Shown in pieces: positions 1-5,813 of a DNA stretch of 16,273 bases; the stretch's first letter is position 1, and each line of letters begins with the position of its first letter. Below the pieces are notes generated by a model, which ran no database searches, was not told the DNA's origin, and saw only the letters and a program-made list of their open reading frames with translations. Made by a program: the position numbers and the translations under genes. The stretch is from an uncultured Streptococcus sp. (GTDB lineage: Bacteria > Bacillota > Bacilli > Lactobacillales > Streptococcaceae), in contig NZ_CAJPNR010000048.1 of the NCBI RefSeq assembly GCF_905372115.1, positions 1 to 16,273 of the forward strand. Reading direction: 5' to 3'.

Positions 1-134
1 TCTTTATAAGTTTCCACGTCTTCTTTGTGGACACGACCATTTGCACCTGAGCCAGAAACATCATAGAGGTTGATTCCCAAATCATCCGCTAACTTTCTAG
101 CTGCAGGAGTCGCTCTTAGCTTGTCATCAGCCAT
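1..134 (-). CDS. acoC: 2-oxoacid dehydrogenase E2 component (dihydrolipoamide acetyltransferase), N-terminal part only
   Basis: This is the first 44 codons of a gene that runs off the left edge. The ATG at 134-132 is preceded by GGAGAGG about 3 nt upstream. The peptide starts MADDKLRATPAARKLA and continues with a GSGANGRVHKEDV stretch. This is the peripheral-subunit (E3) binding domain of 2-oxoacid dehydrogenase E2 proteins, which holds the dihydrolipoamide dehydrogenase in the complex. In most E2 proteins a lipoyl domain precedes this domain; here the domain begins at residue 5, as in the pneumococcal AcoC. The E2 core would transfer an acetyl group to CoA. It follows acoA and acoB on the same strand but is separated from acoB by 585 bp of repeats. 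The catalytic domain is outside the window, so the exact complex (acetoin or pyruvate dehydrogenase) cannot be decided from this part. Confidence 0.85.
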   Translation of the reverse strand, partial: MADDKLRATPAARKLADDLGINLYDVSGSGANGRVHKEDVETYK

Positions 135-156
135 GACCTCTCCAATTCTATTATAA

Positions 157-244
157 GATATTAAGGACGCAGAGGGCGATGAAAAAATAGGAGATTGATG
201 CTGTGTTCGATGAACACAGGGAAATCTATCTTTTTTTCGCAGAC
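157..244. repeat. Hairpin repeat element A, copy 1
   Basis: The unit begins GATATTAAGGAC and aligns nearly without gaps to copy 2 at 267. Its core is a hairpin with arms CTGTGTTC (201-208) and GAACACAG (212-219) around loop GAT. An outer, imperfect stem pairs the GAAAAAATAG side (181-190) with the ATCTATCTTTTTTT side (about 224-237). The T-run beyond the stem on the plus strand, and the A-run that becomes a T-run on the minus strand, would allow it to act as a weak terminator in either direction. I do not recognise it as BOX or RUP. Confidence 0.7.
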
Positions 245-266
245 CTCCGTCCGAATTCAATTACAT

Positions 267-354
267 GATACTAAGGACTTGAAAAACGATTGAAAAATAG
301 GAAATCAACTCGGGCTTCGATGAAGCCAAGAAGATTTATCTTTTTTCCGAACTT
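267..354. repeat. Hairpin repeat element A, copy 2
   Basis: This is the second copy, 110 bp downstream of the first, beginning GATACTAAGGAC. The same loop GAT (319-321) is closed by different but still complementary arms, GGCTTC (313-318) and GAAGCC (322-327). The outer stem again pairs GAAAAATAGGAAATC with GATTTATCTTTTTTCC. The loop and flanks are conserved while the arms changed in a paired way. Confidence 0.7.
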
Positions 355-366
355 TTAGCCCATGTT

Positions 367-490
367 CAACTCTACAAGTAACTTGGATACAAACCTATCT
401 CAAGTTACTACGGTTGTCGCTATCTGCGACCAACCTAGTAGACTTACTAAGCCGTTCGTCGAATATCATCGATTCGACTCTCTCCTGTTG
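367..490. repeat. Tandem repeat element B, unit 1 (124 bp, three hairpins)
   Basis: Unit 1 of a head-to-tail pair with a 124-bp period. It begins CAACTCTACAAGTAACTTG and contains three stem-loops. The first pairs AGTAACTTG (377-385) with CAAGTTACT (401-409). The second pairs GGTTGTCGC (412-420) with GCGACCAACC (426-435), with one bulged C. The third pairs GTCGAAT (458-464) with ATTCGAC (472-478). The line AGTAGACTTACTAA between hairpins two and three is identical in both units. No coding frame is visible in it. Confidence 0.75.
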
Positions 491-614
491 CAACTTTACA
501 AGTAACTTGTATACAAACGTATCTCAAGTTACTTCGGTTGCTGCTATCAGGCAGCCAACCTAGTAGACTTACTAATTCGCTCATCGGATAAAATCAATCC
601 GAATAACGATTGTC
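491..614. repeat. Tandem repeat element B, unit 2 (124 bp, three hairpins)
   Basis: Unit 2 starts CAACTTTACAAGTAACTTG and follows unit 1 directly. Hairpin one keeps its arms. Hairpin two has changed to GGTTGCTGC (536-544) with GCAGCCAACC (551-560), keeping the same bulged C. Hairpin three has changed to TCGGAT (584-589) with ATCCGA (597-602). In addition TTACTAATT (569-577) is perfectly complementary to AATTAGTAA (618-626), which would close hairpin three inside a longer stem. Confidence 0.75.
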
Positions 615-656
615 TGCAATTAGTAAAATTTTAGCTACTTTGACCCTCTACACAAG

Positions 657-690
657 ATTAGATTACATAAAATAATTTATGTAATCTAAT
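657..690. repeat. Perfect AT-rich inverted repeat downstream of acoB
   Basis: Arms of 15 bp (657-671 and 676-690, the left arm reading ATTAGATTACATAAA) are perfectly complementary around the loop ATAA. It lies 29 bp beyond the acoB stop codon. It could be a low-GC hairpin at the 3' end of the acoAB message, but neither side has a clean T-run, so it may instead be a protein-binding palindrome. A close relative lies at 7764-7789. Confidence 0.7.
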
Positions 691-719
691 TCATGAGAAA
701 GCCTTTTCTTTATTATACC

Positions 720-1712
720 TTATTCTTTATGATATGTCTTCCGAATAGCGTCTTTGATGCTTTCAACTGTCGGAATCATAGCATTTTCCAAGTTTTGTGC
801 ATAAGGCATAGGGACATCTTCACCTGCACAGCGGCGGATTGGCGCATCTAGATAGTCAAACGCTTCAGACTCAGAAATAATCGCTGAAATTTCACCAATG
901 TATCCACTTGTTTTGTGGGCATCATTAACCAGAACAACCTTACCAGTCTTCTTAACAGAATTAATGATAATATCCTTATCAAGCGGCACCAATGTACGTG
1001 GGTCGACCACTTCTACAGAGATGCCTTCTTCTGCCAATTCTTCCGCTGCCTGCATGACACGGCGAAGCATTTTTCCGTAAGTAACAACTGTTACATCGGT
1101 ACCTTCTTTTTTGATTTCACCTACACCGAGTGGGATTACATACTCAGGATCTAGTGGCACCTCTCCTTTTTGGTTAAATTCAGACTTGTATTCTAGGATA
1201 ATGACCGGGTTGTTGTCTCGGATAGATGCTTTAAGAAGGCCCTTCATATCTGCCGGAGTTCCTGGAGCGACTACCTTAAGCCCTGGAATGTGGGTAAACC
1301 AAGATTCCAAAGACTGCGAGTGCTGAGCTGCAGAGCCAACTCCATTACCTGCTGCACAGCGGACAGTCATTGGGACTTGTCCTTTTCCACCAAACATATA
1401 GCGTGTTTTAGCGGCTTGGTTGACAATAGCATCCATGGCGATTACAGAGAAGTCCATAAAGGTCATGTCTACGATTGGACGCAACCCTGTCATAGCTGCT
1501 CCAGCTGCTGCTCCCGAGATGGCAGCTTCAGAAATCGGACAGTCACGAACACGTTCTGGACCAAATTCTTCAAGCATCCCAACAGAAGTACCGAAGTCCC
1601 CTCCGAAGACTCCGACATCCTCTCCCATCAAGAGTACATTTTCATCGCGACGCATTTCCTCAGACATAGCGAGGATAATGGTGTCACGAAAAGACATAGT
1701 TTTAGTTTCCAT
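720..1712 (-). CDS. acoB: 2-oxoacid (acetoin/pyruvate) dehydrogenase E1 component, beta subunit
   Basis: This 330-residue protein is the beta subunit of the thiamine-diphosphate-dependent E1 enzyme, which works with AcoA to decarboxylate a 2-oxoacid or cleave acetoin and pass the acetyl unit to the lipoyl arm. The N-terminal half is a transketolase pyrimidine-binding domain (GEDVGVFGGDFG near residue 30, RVRDCPISEAAISGAAAG at about 54-71). The C-terminal half is a transketolase C-terminal domain (VTYGKMLRR, VVDPRTLVPLD). The length is normal for the family. The ATG at 1712-1710 has GAGAGGAG about 9 nt upstream, and the acoA stop lies 18 nt before it, so the two are co-transcribed. Streptococcal databases call this 'acetoin dehydrogenase', but a pyruvate dehydrogenase role is equally consistent with the sequence. 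Assignment to the E1-beta family is certain; the substrate is not. Confidence 0.93.
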   Translation of the reverse strand: METKTMSFRDTIILAMSEEMRRDENVLLMGEDVGVFGGDFGTSVGMLEEFGPERVRDCPISEAAISGAAAGAAMTGLRPIVDMTFMDFSVIAMDAIVNQAAKTRYMFGGKGQVPMTVRCAAGNGVGSAAQHSQSLESWFTHIPGLKVVAPGTPADMKGLLKASIRDNNPVIILEYKSEFNQKGEVPLDPEYVIPLGVGEIKKEGTDVTVVTYGKMLRRVMQAAEELAEEGISVEVVDPRTLVPLDKDIIINSVKKTGKVVLVNDAHKTSGYIGEISAIISESEAFDYLDAPIRRCAGEDVPMPYAQNLENAMIPTVESIKDAIRKTYHKE

Positions 1713-1730
1713 TTTCTTTTACTCCTCTCT

Positions 1731-2699
1731 TTAGTCTGCGTAAATATCTTCAAAGGCAGATTCAAGCGGCGGGAATGGACTTTCTTCTGCGAACTTCACA
1801 GACGCTTCTACTGCTTCTTTGACTCCAGCTTGGACAGCTTCCAGCTCTTCTTCGCTTGCAATCTTGTTTTCCAGCAAGTATTTACGAAGATTTTCGATTG
1901 GATCTTTTTTCTTCCATTCTTCTACTTCTTCACGAGTACGGTATTTACCTGGGTCAGAAGACGAGTGTCCCAACCAACGATAAGTCACACTTTCAATCAA
2001 GACAGGTCCTTTACCACTTCGAACATGCTCGACAGCCTTTTGGAAGCCTTCATAGACATCCAGAACATTATTGCCATCTTCAATGAATATACCTGGAATT
2101 CCATAAGCTGCACTGCGCTCGTGGATGTGCTCTACATTGGTCATTTTCTTGATGTCAGCAGAAATACCATAGCCGTTATTGATACAATAGAAAATAACGG
2201 GTAGATTCCAGATAGAAGCCATGTTGACTGCTTCGTGGAAGACACCTTCGTTGGTAGCACCGTCACCAAAGAAGCAGACAACAATCTTACCTGTCTTCTG
2301 CATTTGCTGGGTCAGAGCTGCCCCGACAGCGATTCCCATGCCACCGCCTACAATACCATTGGCACCAAGGTTTCCGGCATCTAGGTCAGCAATGTGCATA
2401 GAGCCACCTTTTCCTTTACAGGTTCCGGTGTATTTCCCTAGGATTTCCGCCATCATTTCGTTGAGGTTGATTCCTTTGGCGATAGCTTGACCGTGTCCCC
2501 GGTGATTAGAAGTCAGCAAATCATCCTCATTTAAGGCTAGCATAGCACCGACATTGGCTGCTTCCTCACCCACTGAGAAGTGAGTCATTCCAGGAACCTT
2601 TCCTTTTTTTACAAGTTGAGCAATTTTTAAGTCCATGCGACGGATTTCTTCCATCTTACGGAACATCTCTAACAAAAGATTCTTATCTAAAGTTGCCAT
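1731..2699 (-). CDS. acoA: 2-oxoacid (acetoin/pyruvate) dehydrogenase E1 component, alpha subunit
   Basis: This 322-residue protein is the catalytic E1 alpha subunit. The thiamine-diphosphate/Mg binding motif is clear: GDGATNEG (145-152) followed by INNGYGIS (173-180). Other family marks are SNHRGHGQAIAKG (64-76), GKGGSMH (97-103) and YRWLGHSSSDPGKYR near the C-terminal third, which holds the phosphorylation-loop-like segment of this family. The ATG at 2699-2697 has AGAAAGG 8 nt upstream. It is the first gene of the operon. A promoter lies at 2734-2762, and a probable catabolite-repression site overlaps it. Read with AcoB and AcoC, the operon feeds acetyl-CoA production; the dihydrolipoamide dehydrogenase would be beyond the left edge. 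Confidence 0.93.
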   Translation of the reverse strand: MATLDKNLLLEMFRKMEEIRRMDLKIAQLVKKGKVPGMTHFSVGEEAANVGAMLALNEDDLLTSNHRGHGQAIAKGINLNEMMAEILGKYTGTCKGKGGSMHIADLDAGNLGANGIVGGGMGIAVGAALTQQMQKTGKIVVCFFGDGATNEGVFHEAVNMASIWNLPVIFYCINNGYGISADIKKMTNVEHIHERSAAYGIPGIFIEDGNNVLDVYEGFQKAVEHVRSGKGPVLIESVTYRWLGHSSSDPGKYRTREEVEEWKKKDPIENLRKYLLENKIASEEELEAVQAGVKEAVEASVKFAEESPFPPLESAFEDIYAD

Positions 2700-2733
2700 T
2701 TTTTTGCCTTTCTAAACATAATTCTTCTATTTA

Positions 2734-2762
2734 ATTCTATCTAAAGCTGTAAGCACTGTCAA
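2734..2762 (-). promoter_or_regulatory. Sigma-A type promoter of the aco operon
   Basis: On the minus strand TTGACA (2762-2757) is a perfect -35, followed by a 17-bp spacer and TAGAAT (2739-2734) as -10. This leaves a leader of about 30 nt before the acoA start. It is one of the best promoter matches in the window. Confidence 0.8.
2748..2761. promoter_or_regulatory. Probable cre site (CcpA operator) over the aco -35 region
   Basis: TGTAAGCACTGTCA matches the catabolite-responsive-element consensus TGWAANCGNTNWCA at all fixed positions except one (CA instead of CG in the centre). It overlaps the -35 box and the spacer, where binding of CcpA would block RNA polymerase. CcpA repression of acetoin dehydrogenase operons is well known in Bacillus. 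Here it is inferred from the match. Confidence 0.6.
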
Positions 2763-2787
2763 AACTTTTGCTCACTTATATTTCACA

Positions 2788-2823
2788 AAGAAAAACCAGT
2801 CAATCCATTGGATAAACTGGTTT
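2788..2823 (-). terminator. Terminator of the esterase/ATP-grasp operon
   Basis: On the minus strand AAACCAGT (2823-2816) pairs with ACTGGTTT (2800-2793), with a further inner ATCC/GGAT pairing, and is followed by TTTTTCTTT. It lies between the ATP-grasp gene and the aco promoter, so it separates the two transcription units. Confidence 0.75.
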
Positions 2824-2830
2824 CCGACAC

Positions 2831-2882
2831 CAAAATAGAAATTTCACAAACTTTTTGTGCTAGAGTAGTTTTTACTATTTTG
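2831..2882. repeat. Nested inverted repeats downstream of the ATP-grasp gene
   Basis: CAAAATAG (2831-2838) is perfectly complementary to CTATTTTG (2875-2882), and inside it CACAAA (2845-2850) pairs with TTTGTG (2854-2859). The element sits just after the ATP-grasp stop codon and before the terminator, so it would form a 3'-end structure on that message. Its role is unknown. Confidence 0.5.
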
Positions 2883-2921
2883 AAACTGTTATACGAAAAT
2901 AATAGCAGAGCATGCTTCTGA

Positions 2922-4088
2922 TTAATCTGCCTGTTTAGCAAAATCTGCAATCATCTGCTCCATTTGCTCGCGGCTTGGTGTTGTCAGCATATAAAGGTAG
3001 TCACCTTGCAGCTCCGCAAATGCAGCTGGCATGTCTTTTTTAACCTTGAAGTTATCTCGGTATTTTTCCAGCAAGTCAGCCTCAGGGTAAGCATAGTTCG
3101 TTGATGCACGGCGTGAGGTTGCCAGACAGAACAAGGGCTCCATGTGGGCAGCTGGGAAAGGCTCTCCTGCTACAATCGCTGCATAGCCTCTGTAAAGATC
3201 GATTGAGTGAGCGAAATTATAAACATCAATGGTAAAGCCACCGGCTGGACGGTTATTGTACTCAATGGCCACATAATCATCACCCTCGCGGAAGAACTCA
3301 ATATGGAAAAAACGTTCTTTCATGCCGAAGATTTTGACAATCGCTTCTCCATAAGCACGCAGTTTTGGATCCATATCCTTGAGAACGTAGTAGGAATTGT
3401 CCATCTTATACATCATCAAATCCAGCGGTGTATGCGCATAGTCAAAGGTGGTTGCAAAGACGATCTGACCGTCCTTATCTACCAAACCGTCAAAGGTACA
3501 AATCTCGCCAGACTGGACAAACTTTTCAAAGAAATAAGCGGTCTGATGATCCCATTCTTGCTTGAATCGTTCAACATCTTCTGCTGCTTCCAATTTAAAG
3601 GTCGCAGCTGCTCCCACTCCATTATCAGGCTTGGCAATCAAAGGCAGACCAAGTTTCTTGACAGCTAAATCTGCCCCAGCTTCTGTGTTGACAATCTGAC
3701 CTGGAACGACTGGAACACCTGCTTTTTTAAAGAGTTTCTTCATCTCTGATTTGAACTTGGTCTTTTTCAAGTCTTTGGGTTTTGCTCCAAAAACATTGAA
3801 TTGCTCACGCAACTCTGCGTCCAGTTCCAGCCAGTATTCATTATGAGACTCAATCCGATCAATAGGCCCATGCTTGTAGAAAAGAAAGGCCACCGCTCTT
3901 TTAACTTCGTCAAGATTTTCAAGATTTTCTACTCTGAAATATTCAGTTAATGAATCCTTCAAAGGCTGGTCTAGCTGGTCATAAGGCTCCTGACCGATTC
4001 CAAGTACAGTGATACCTTTATTGGCCAGTTCCACAGTAAACTGTTGGAAATTTTGCGGATAGTAGGGAGAAATAACGATATAATTCAT
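2922..4088 (-). CDS. ATP-grasp carboxylate-amine ligase of unknown substrate
   Basis: This 388-residue protein has the three-part layout of the ATP-grasp superfamily. An N-terminal pre-ATP-grasp domain with alternating strands comes first (MNYIVISPYYPQNFQQFTVE). Next is the central nucleotide-binding region with the lysine and flexible loop (PLIAKPDNGVGAAAT, 149-163, K153) and an EKFVQSGEI segment (188-196). The metal-binding residues lie in HIEFF (E264) and IEYNNRPAGG (E276, N278, R280). Such enzymes activate a carboxylate as acyl-phosphate and join it to an amine or thiol. No biotin carboxylase, PurK/PurT, D-Ala-D-Ala or carbamoyl-phosphate signature is complete, so generic names such as 'CarB-like' should be treated with caution. 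AAAGGAGGT precedes the ATG. It is the last gene of a three-gene operon and starts 12 nt after the upstream esterase. Confidence 0.85.
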   Translation of the reverse strand: MNYIVISPYYPQNFQQFTVELANKGITVLGIGQEPYDQLDQPLKDSLTEYFRVENLENLDEVKRAVAFLFYKHGPIDRIESHNEYWLELDAELREQFNVFGAKPKDLKKTKFKSEMKKLFKKAGVPVVPGQIVNTEAGADLAVKKLGLPLIAKPDNGVGAAATFKLEAAEDVERFKQEWDHQTAYFFEKFVQSGEICTFDGLVDKDGQIVFATTFDYAHTPLDLMMYKMDNSYYVLKDMDPKLRAYGEAIVKIFGMKERFFHIEFFREGDDYVAIEYNNRPAGGFTIDVYNFAHSIDLYRGYAAIVAGEPFPAAHMEPLFCLATSRRASTNYAYPEADLLEKYRDNFKVKKDMPAAFAELQGDYLYMLTTPSREQMEQMIADFAKQAD

Positions 4089-4100
4089 AGAAAACCTCCT

Positions 4101-4841
4101 TTAAAGATTGAGTTCATTGAGGAAATAAGGCATTTGCTTACGCCACCAAATCCAGTCATGGGAAACATCGTGGCCCCATTCAGCAAACCAAGCTGGAATA
4201 TTCTTATGATCAAAAGCTTCTTTCAGCGTGTAGAAGGAAGGAAGGCCATCCTGCTCCCAGTCGCCTAAGCCAGTACAAACGATAATATCCGCCTGTCGAT
4301 AGCGGTCAATAAACCAGCCATCATTTTGGTTCCAGATATAGTCAGCTGGCGAGTTTTGATAAATGACTTCGTCATTCAAATTGTCACCGACAAAGAAACG
4401 TGCATCATAGACACCACTGAGGGCAATCACTTTATTGAAAACATCTGGATGCTGCAGGAAGAAATTAACAGCATGATAAGCTCCCATGGAGCAGCCTGTC
4501 GTCATCATAGGGTCAAACCAGCCTGTCTTATGCTTGACAAACGGAATCGCTTCCTCGATGACATAACGCTCATATGTACGATGCATTTCTGCTCGATCGT
4601 GAGGATGCTTCCAGTCCGCCAGCCAGCTCTCACTATCAACGCTGCTGAGAGTGAAAAACTGAACCTTACCGGCCTCAATAAAGCCAGCGCAGGCTTCAAT
4701 CATGCCAAAGTCAGCATACTCATTGTGGCTGCCGCCTGATGATGCAAAGACTATAATCGGGAGCCCAGCGTGGCCATAGCGATTGACATACATTTCACGG
4801 CCTAGATTACCGCTCCAATGGCTTAAAAATTCTACATGCAT
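4101..4841 (-). CDS. Esterase-family alpha/beta hydrolase (first of two)
   Basis: This 246-residue protein has the alpha/beta-hydrolase fold of the esterase D/Fes group. The nucleophile elbow is GCSMGAY (116-122, Ser118). A likely acid lies in GLGDWEQDG (191-199), and the catalytic histidine is in the C-terminal WGHDVSHDWIWW (222-233, H224 or H228). The oxyanion-hole strand is probably IIVFASSGGSHNEY (29-42). There is no signal peptide or membrane segment, so it is probably cytoplasmic. The ATG has AGAGG 8 nt upstream. It lies 32 nt after the other esterase and 12 nt before the ATP-grasp ligase, so the three are co-transcribed and probably act on one small molecule or conjugate. The substrate cannot be read from the sequence. 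Confidence 0.85.
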   Translation of the reverse strand: MHVEFLSHWSGNLGREMYVNRYGHAGLPIIVFASSGGSHNEYADFGMIEACAGFIEAGKVQFFTLSSVDSESWLADWKHPHDRAEMHRTYERYVIEEAIPFVKHKTGWFDPMMTTGCSMGAYHAVNFFLQHPDVFNKVIALSGVYDARFFVGDNLNDEVIYQNSPADYIWNQNDGWFIDRYRQADIIVCTGLGDWEQDGLPSFYTLKEAFDHKNIPAWFAEWGHDVSHDWIWWRKQMPYFLNELNL

Positions 4842-4873
4842 AGTTTCTACCTCTTTCTCACTGTTTGACTAGA

Positions 4874-5698
4874 CTACCATTTTTCGCTGATAAAACGGAA
4901 ACAGTCCGGCAAGTGCTCTGCCCAAGCGATTTCGTTGTGAATAGCTCCAGACTGGATCTTAATCTGAATATTGGACAAATCTACCCCAGATACAAGTAAC
5001 TGCCGGAAATAGCTGAGCGATGAATCAATATAGGCCTGCTTGATGTTGCCAGCCATCAATGTCTTATCCGTATCATCAGCCTCTTCCGTCCCAACATAAA
5101 TGAAAACTCGCTGGTCTACCTGAAGTTTCTTTCTCTCAATATAACGGTCAAAGGCTTCCTGATGCAGCCAATTTGCTGATGAAAAAATTCCCAAACAGCC
5201 AATCTGATCTTGGTATTCAACACCGATAAACTGGCTGATATTTCCCCCAAGAGAAGAGCCAATCATAGCCGTATGCAGCCGATCTGACTTGGTCCGATAA
5301 TGCTGGTCAATGAAAGGCTTGACGGCTTCCATGACAAACTCCGCATACTCTGTTCCCTTGCCACCAAACTGAATACCGGGAATGTTGGACTCTTGGAACT
5401 TCCAAGCTGAATACTCATTCATCCGCCCTTGGCCATCGTTGTCAATAGCCACAACAATCATTTTTTCAATGTCTGGATTACGCTTGATTGTCGGAATCAC
5501 CTTCCACGAATGGCCGCTGAAAGATTCCTTGCTATAGAGAACATTTTGGCCGTCATGAAAATAAACGACCGGATAGGTCTTGTTTGTATCCTGGCTATAG
5601 TTCTTTGGAAGCAAGACGCGGACACGGCGTTTTTGCTTAGTATAAGGAACGACCAACTCATGTGTTTTCATTTCAAGGTAAAAATAGGATTTATTCAT
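4874..5698 (-). CDS. Esterase-family alpha/beta hydrolase (second, Fes/IroE-like)
   Basis: With the ATG start at 5698-5696 this is a 274-residue member of the predicted hydrolase family that includes the siderophore esterases Fes and IroE. It has the strand and oxyanion motif YPVVYFHDGQNV (42-53), the nucleophile elbow GSSLGG (147-152, Ser149), an acidic stretch VGTEEADDTD (202-211) and the histidine of GAIHNEIAW (251-259, H254). It has no signal peptide. A longer frame starting with TTG at 5722 exists but begins only 12 nt after the -10 box and lacks a ribosome-binding site, so I reject it. The accepted ATG has only a weak AGAAAG about 10 nt upstream. It heads the three-gene operon and is only distantly similar to its neighbour esterase. 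Confidence 0.82.
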   Translation of the reverse strand: MNKSYFYLEMKTHELVVPYTKQKRRVRVLLPKNYSQDTNKTYPVVYFHDGQNVLYSKESFSGHSWKVIPTIKRNPDIEKMIVVAIDNDGQGRMNEYSAWKFQESNIPGIQFGGKGTEYAEFVMEAVKPFIDQHYRTKSDRLHTAMIGSSLGGNISQFIGVEYQDQIGCLGIFSSANWLHQEAFDRYIERKKLQVDQRVFIYVGTEEADDTDKTLMAGNIKQAYIDSSLSYFRQLLVSGVDLSNIQIKIQSGAIHNEIAWAEHLPDCFRFISEKW

Positions 5699-5733
5699 TT
5701 TCAGAAAACTTTCTATTTTCAAAATTTTTATTT

Positions 5734-5742
5734 ATTATATCA
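5734..5742 (-). promoter_or_regulatory. Extended -10 promoter of the esterase/ATP-grasp operon
   Basis: On the minus strand TGATATAAT (5742-5734) is a perfect -10 with the TGn extension. No convincing -35 is present at 16-18 bp, which is common for extended -10 promoters. It lies directly after the trmFO terminator. Confidence 0.65.
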
Positions 5743-5753
5743 CAAATTAAACA

Positions 5754-5782
5754 AAAAAGTTAGGAATTTCCTAACTTTTTAA
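5754..5782 (-). terminator. Terminator of trmFO
   Basis: Twelve-bp perfect arms, AAAAAGTTAGGA and TCCTAACTTTTT, around a 3-nt loop lie 34 bp beyond the trmFO stop. A T-run follows the stem on the minus strand. The symmetry means it could also stop plus-strand transcription. Confidence 0.8.
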
Positions 5783-5813
5783 TGATTTTTATTAGATAAT
5801 GATAGAAAATAGA

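Larger units (their letters stand above)
135..719. other. 585-bp non-coding gap between acoB and acoC, filled with repeats
   Basis: No reading frame with a ribosome-binding site is visible on either strand. Read left to right it holds two copies of an ~88-bp hairpin element (157-244, 267-354), two tandem 124-bp units with three hairpins each (367-490, 491-614), and an AT-rich perfect inverted repeat (657-690). It sits inside what is otherwise a tight operon (the acoA-acoB gap is 18 nt). The repeats therefore look inserted, and they will be transcribed if the operon message extends to acoC. Confidence 0.8.

Noticed and set aside
367..614. CRISPR array
   Set aside because: Only two 124-bp units, no short repeat-spacer pattern and no cas gene; the units are hairpin repeats.
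135..719. Insertion sequence or tRNA between acoB and acoC
   Set aside because: No transposase frame, no terminal inverted repeats around the whole gap, and no cloverleaf with a T-loop consensus could be found.
1290..2204. 304-residue plus-strand open frame
   Set aside because: It is antisense to acoB/acoA, has no ribosome-binding site, and its Cys/Phe/Ser-rich composition is typical of a shadow frame.
5699..5722. TTG start for the second esterase
   Set aside because: It would begin about 12 nt after the -10 box and has no ribosome-binding site; the ATG at 5698 is used.
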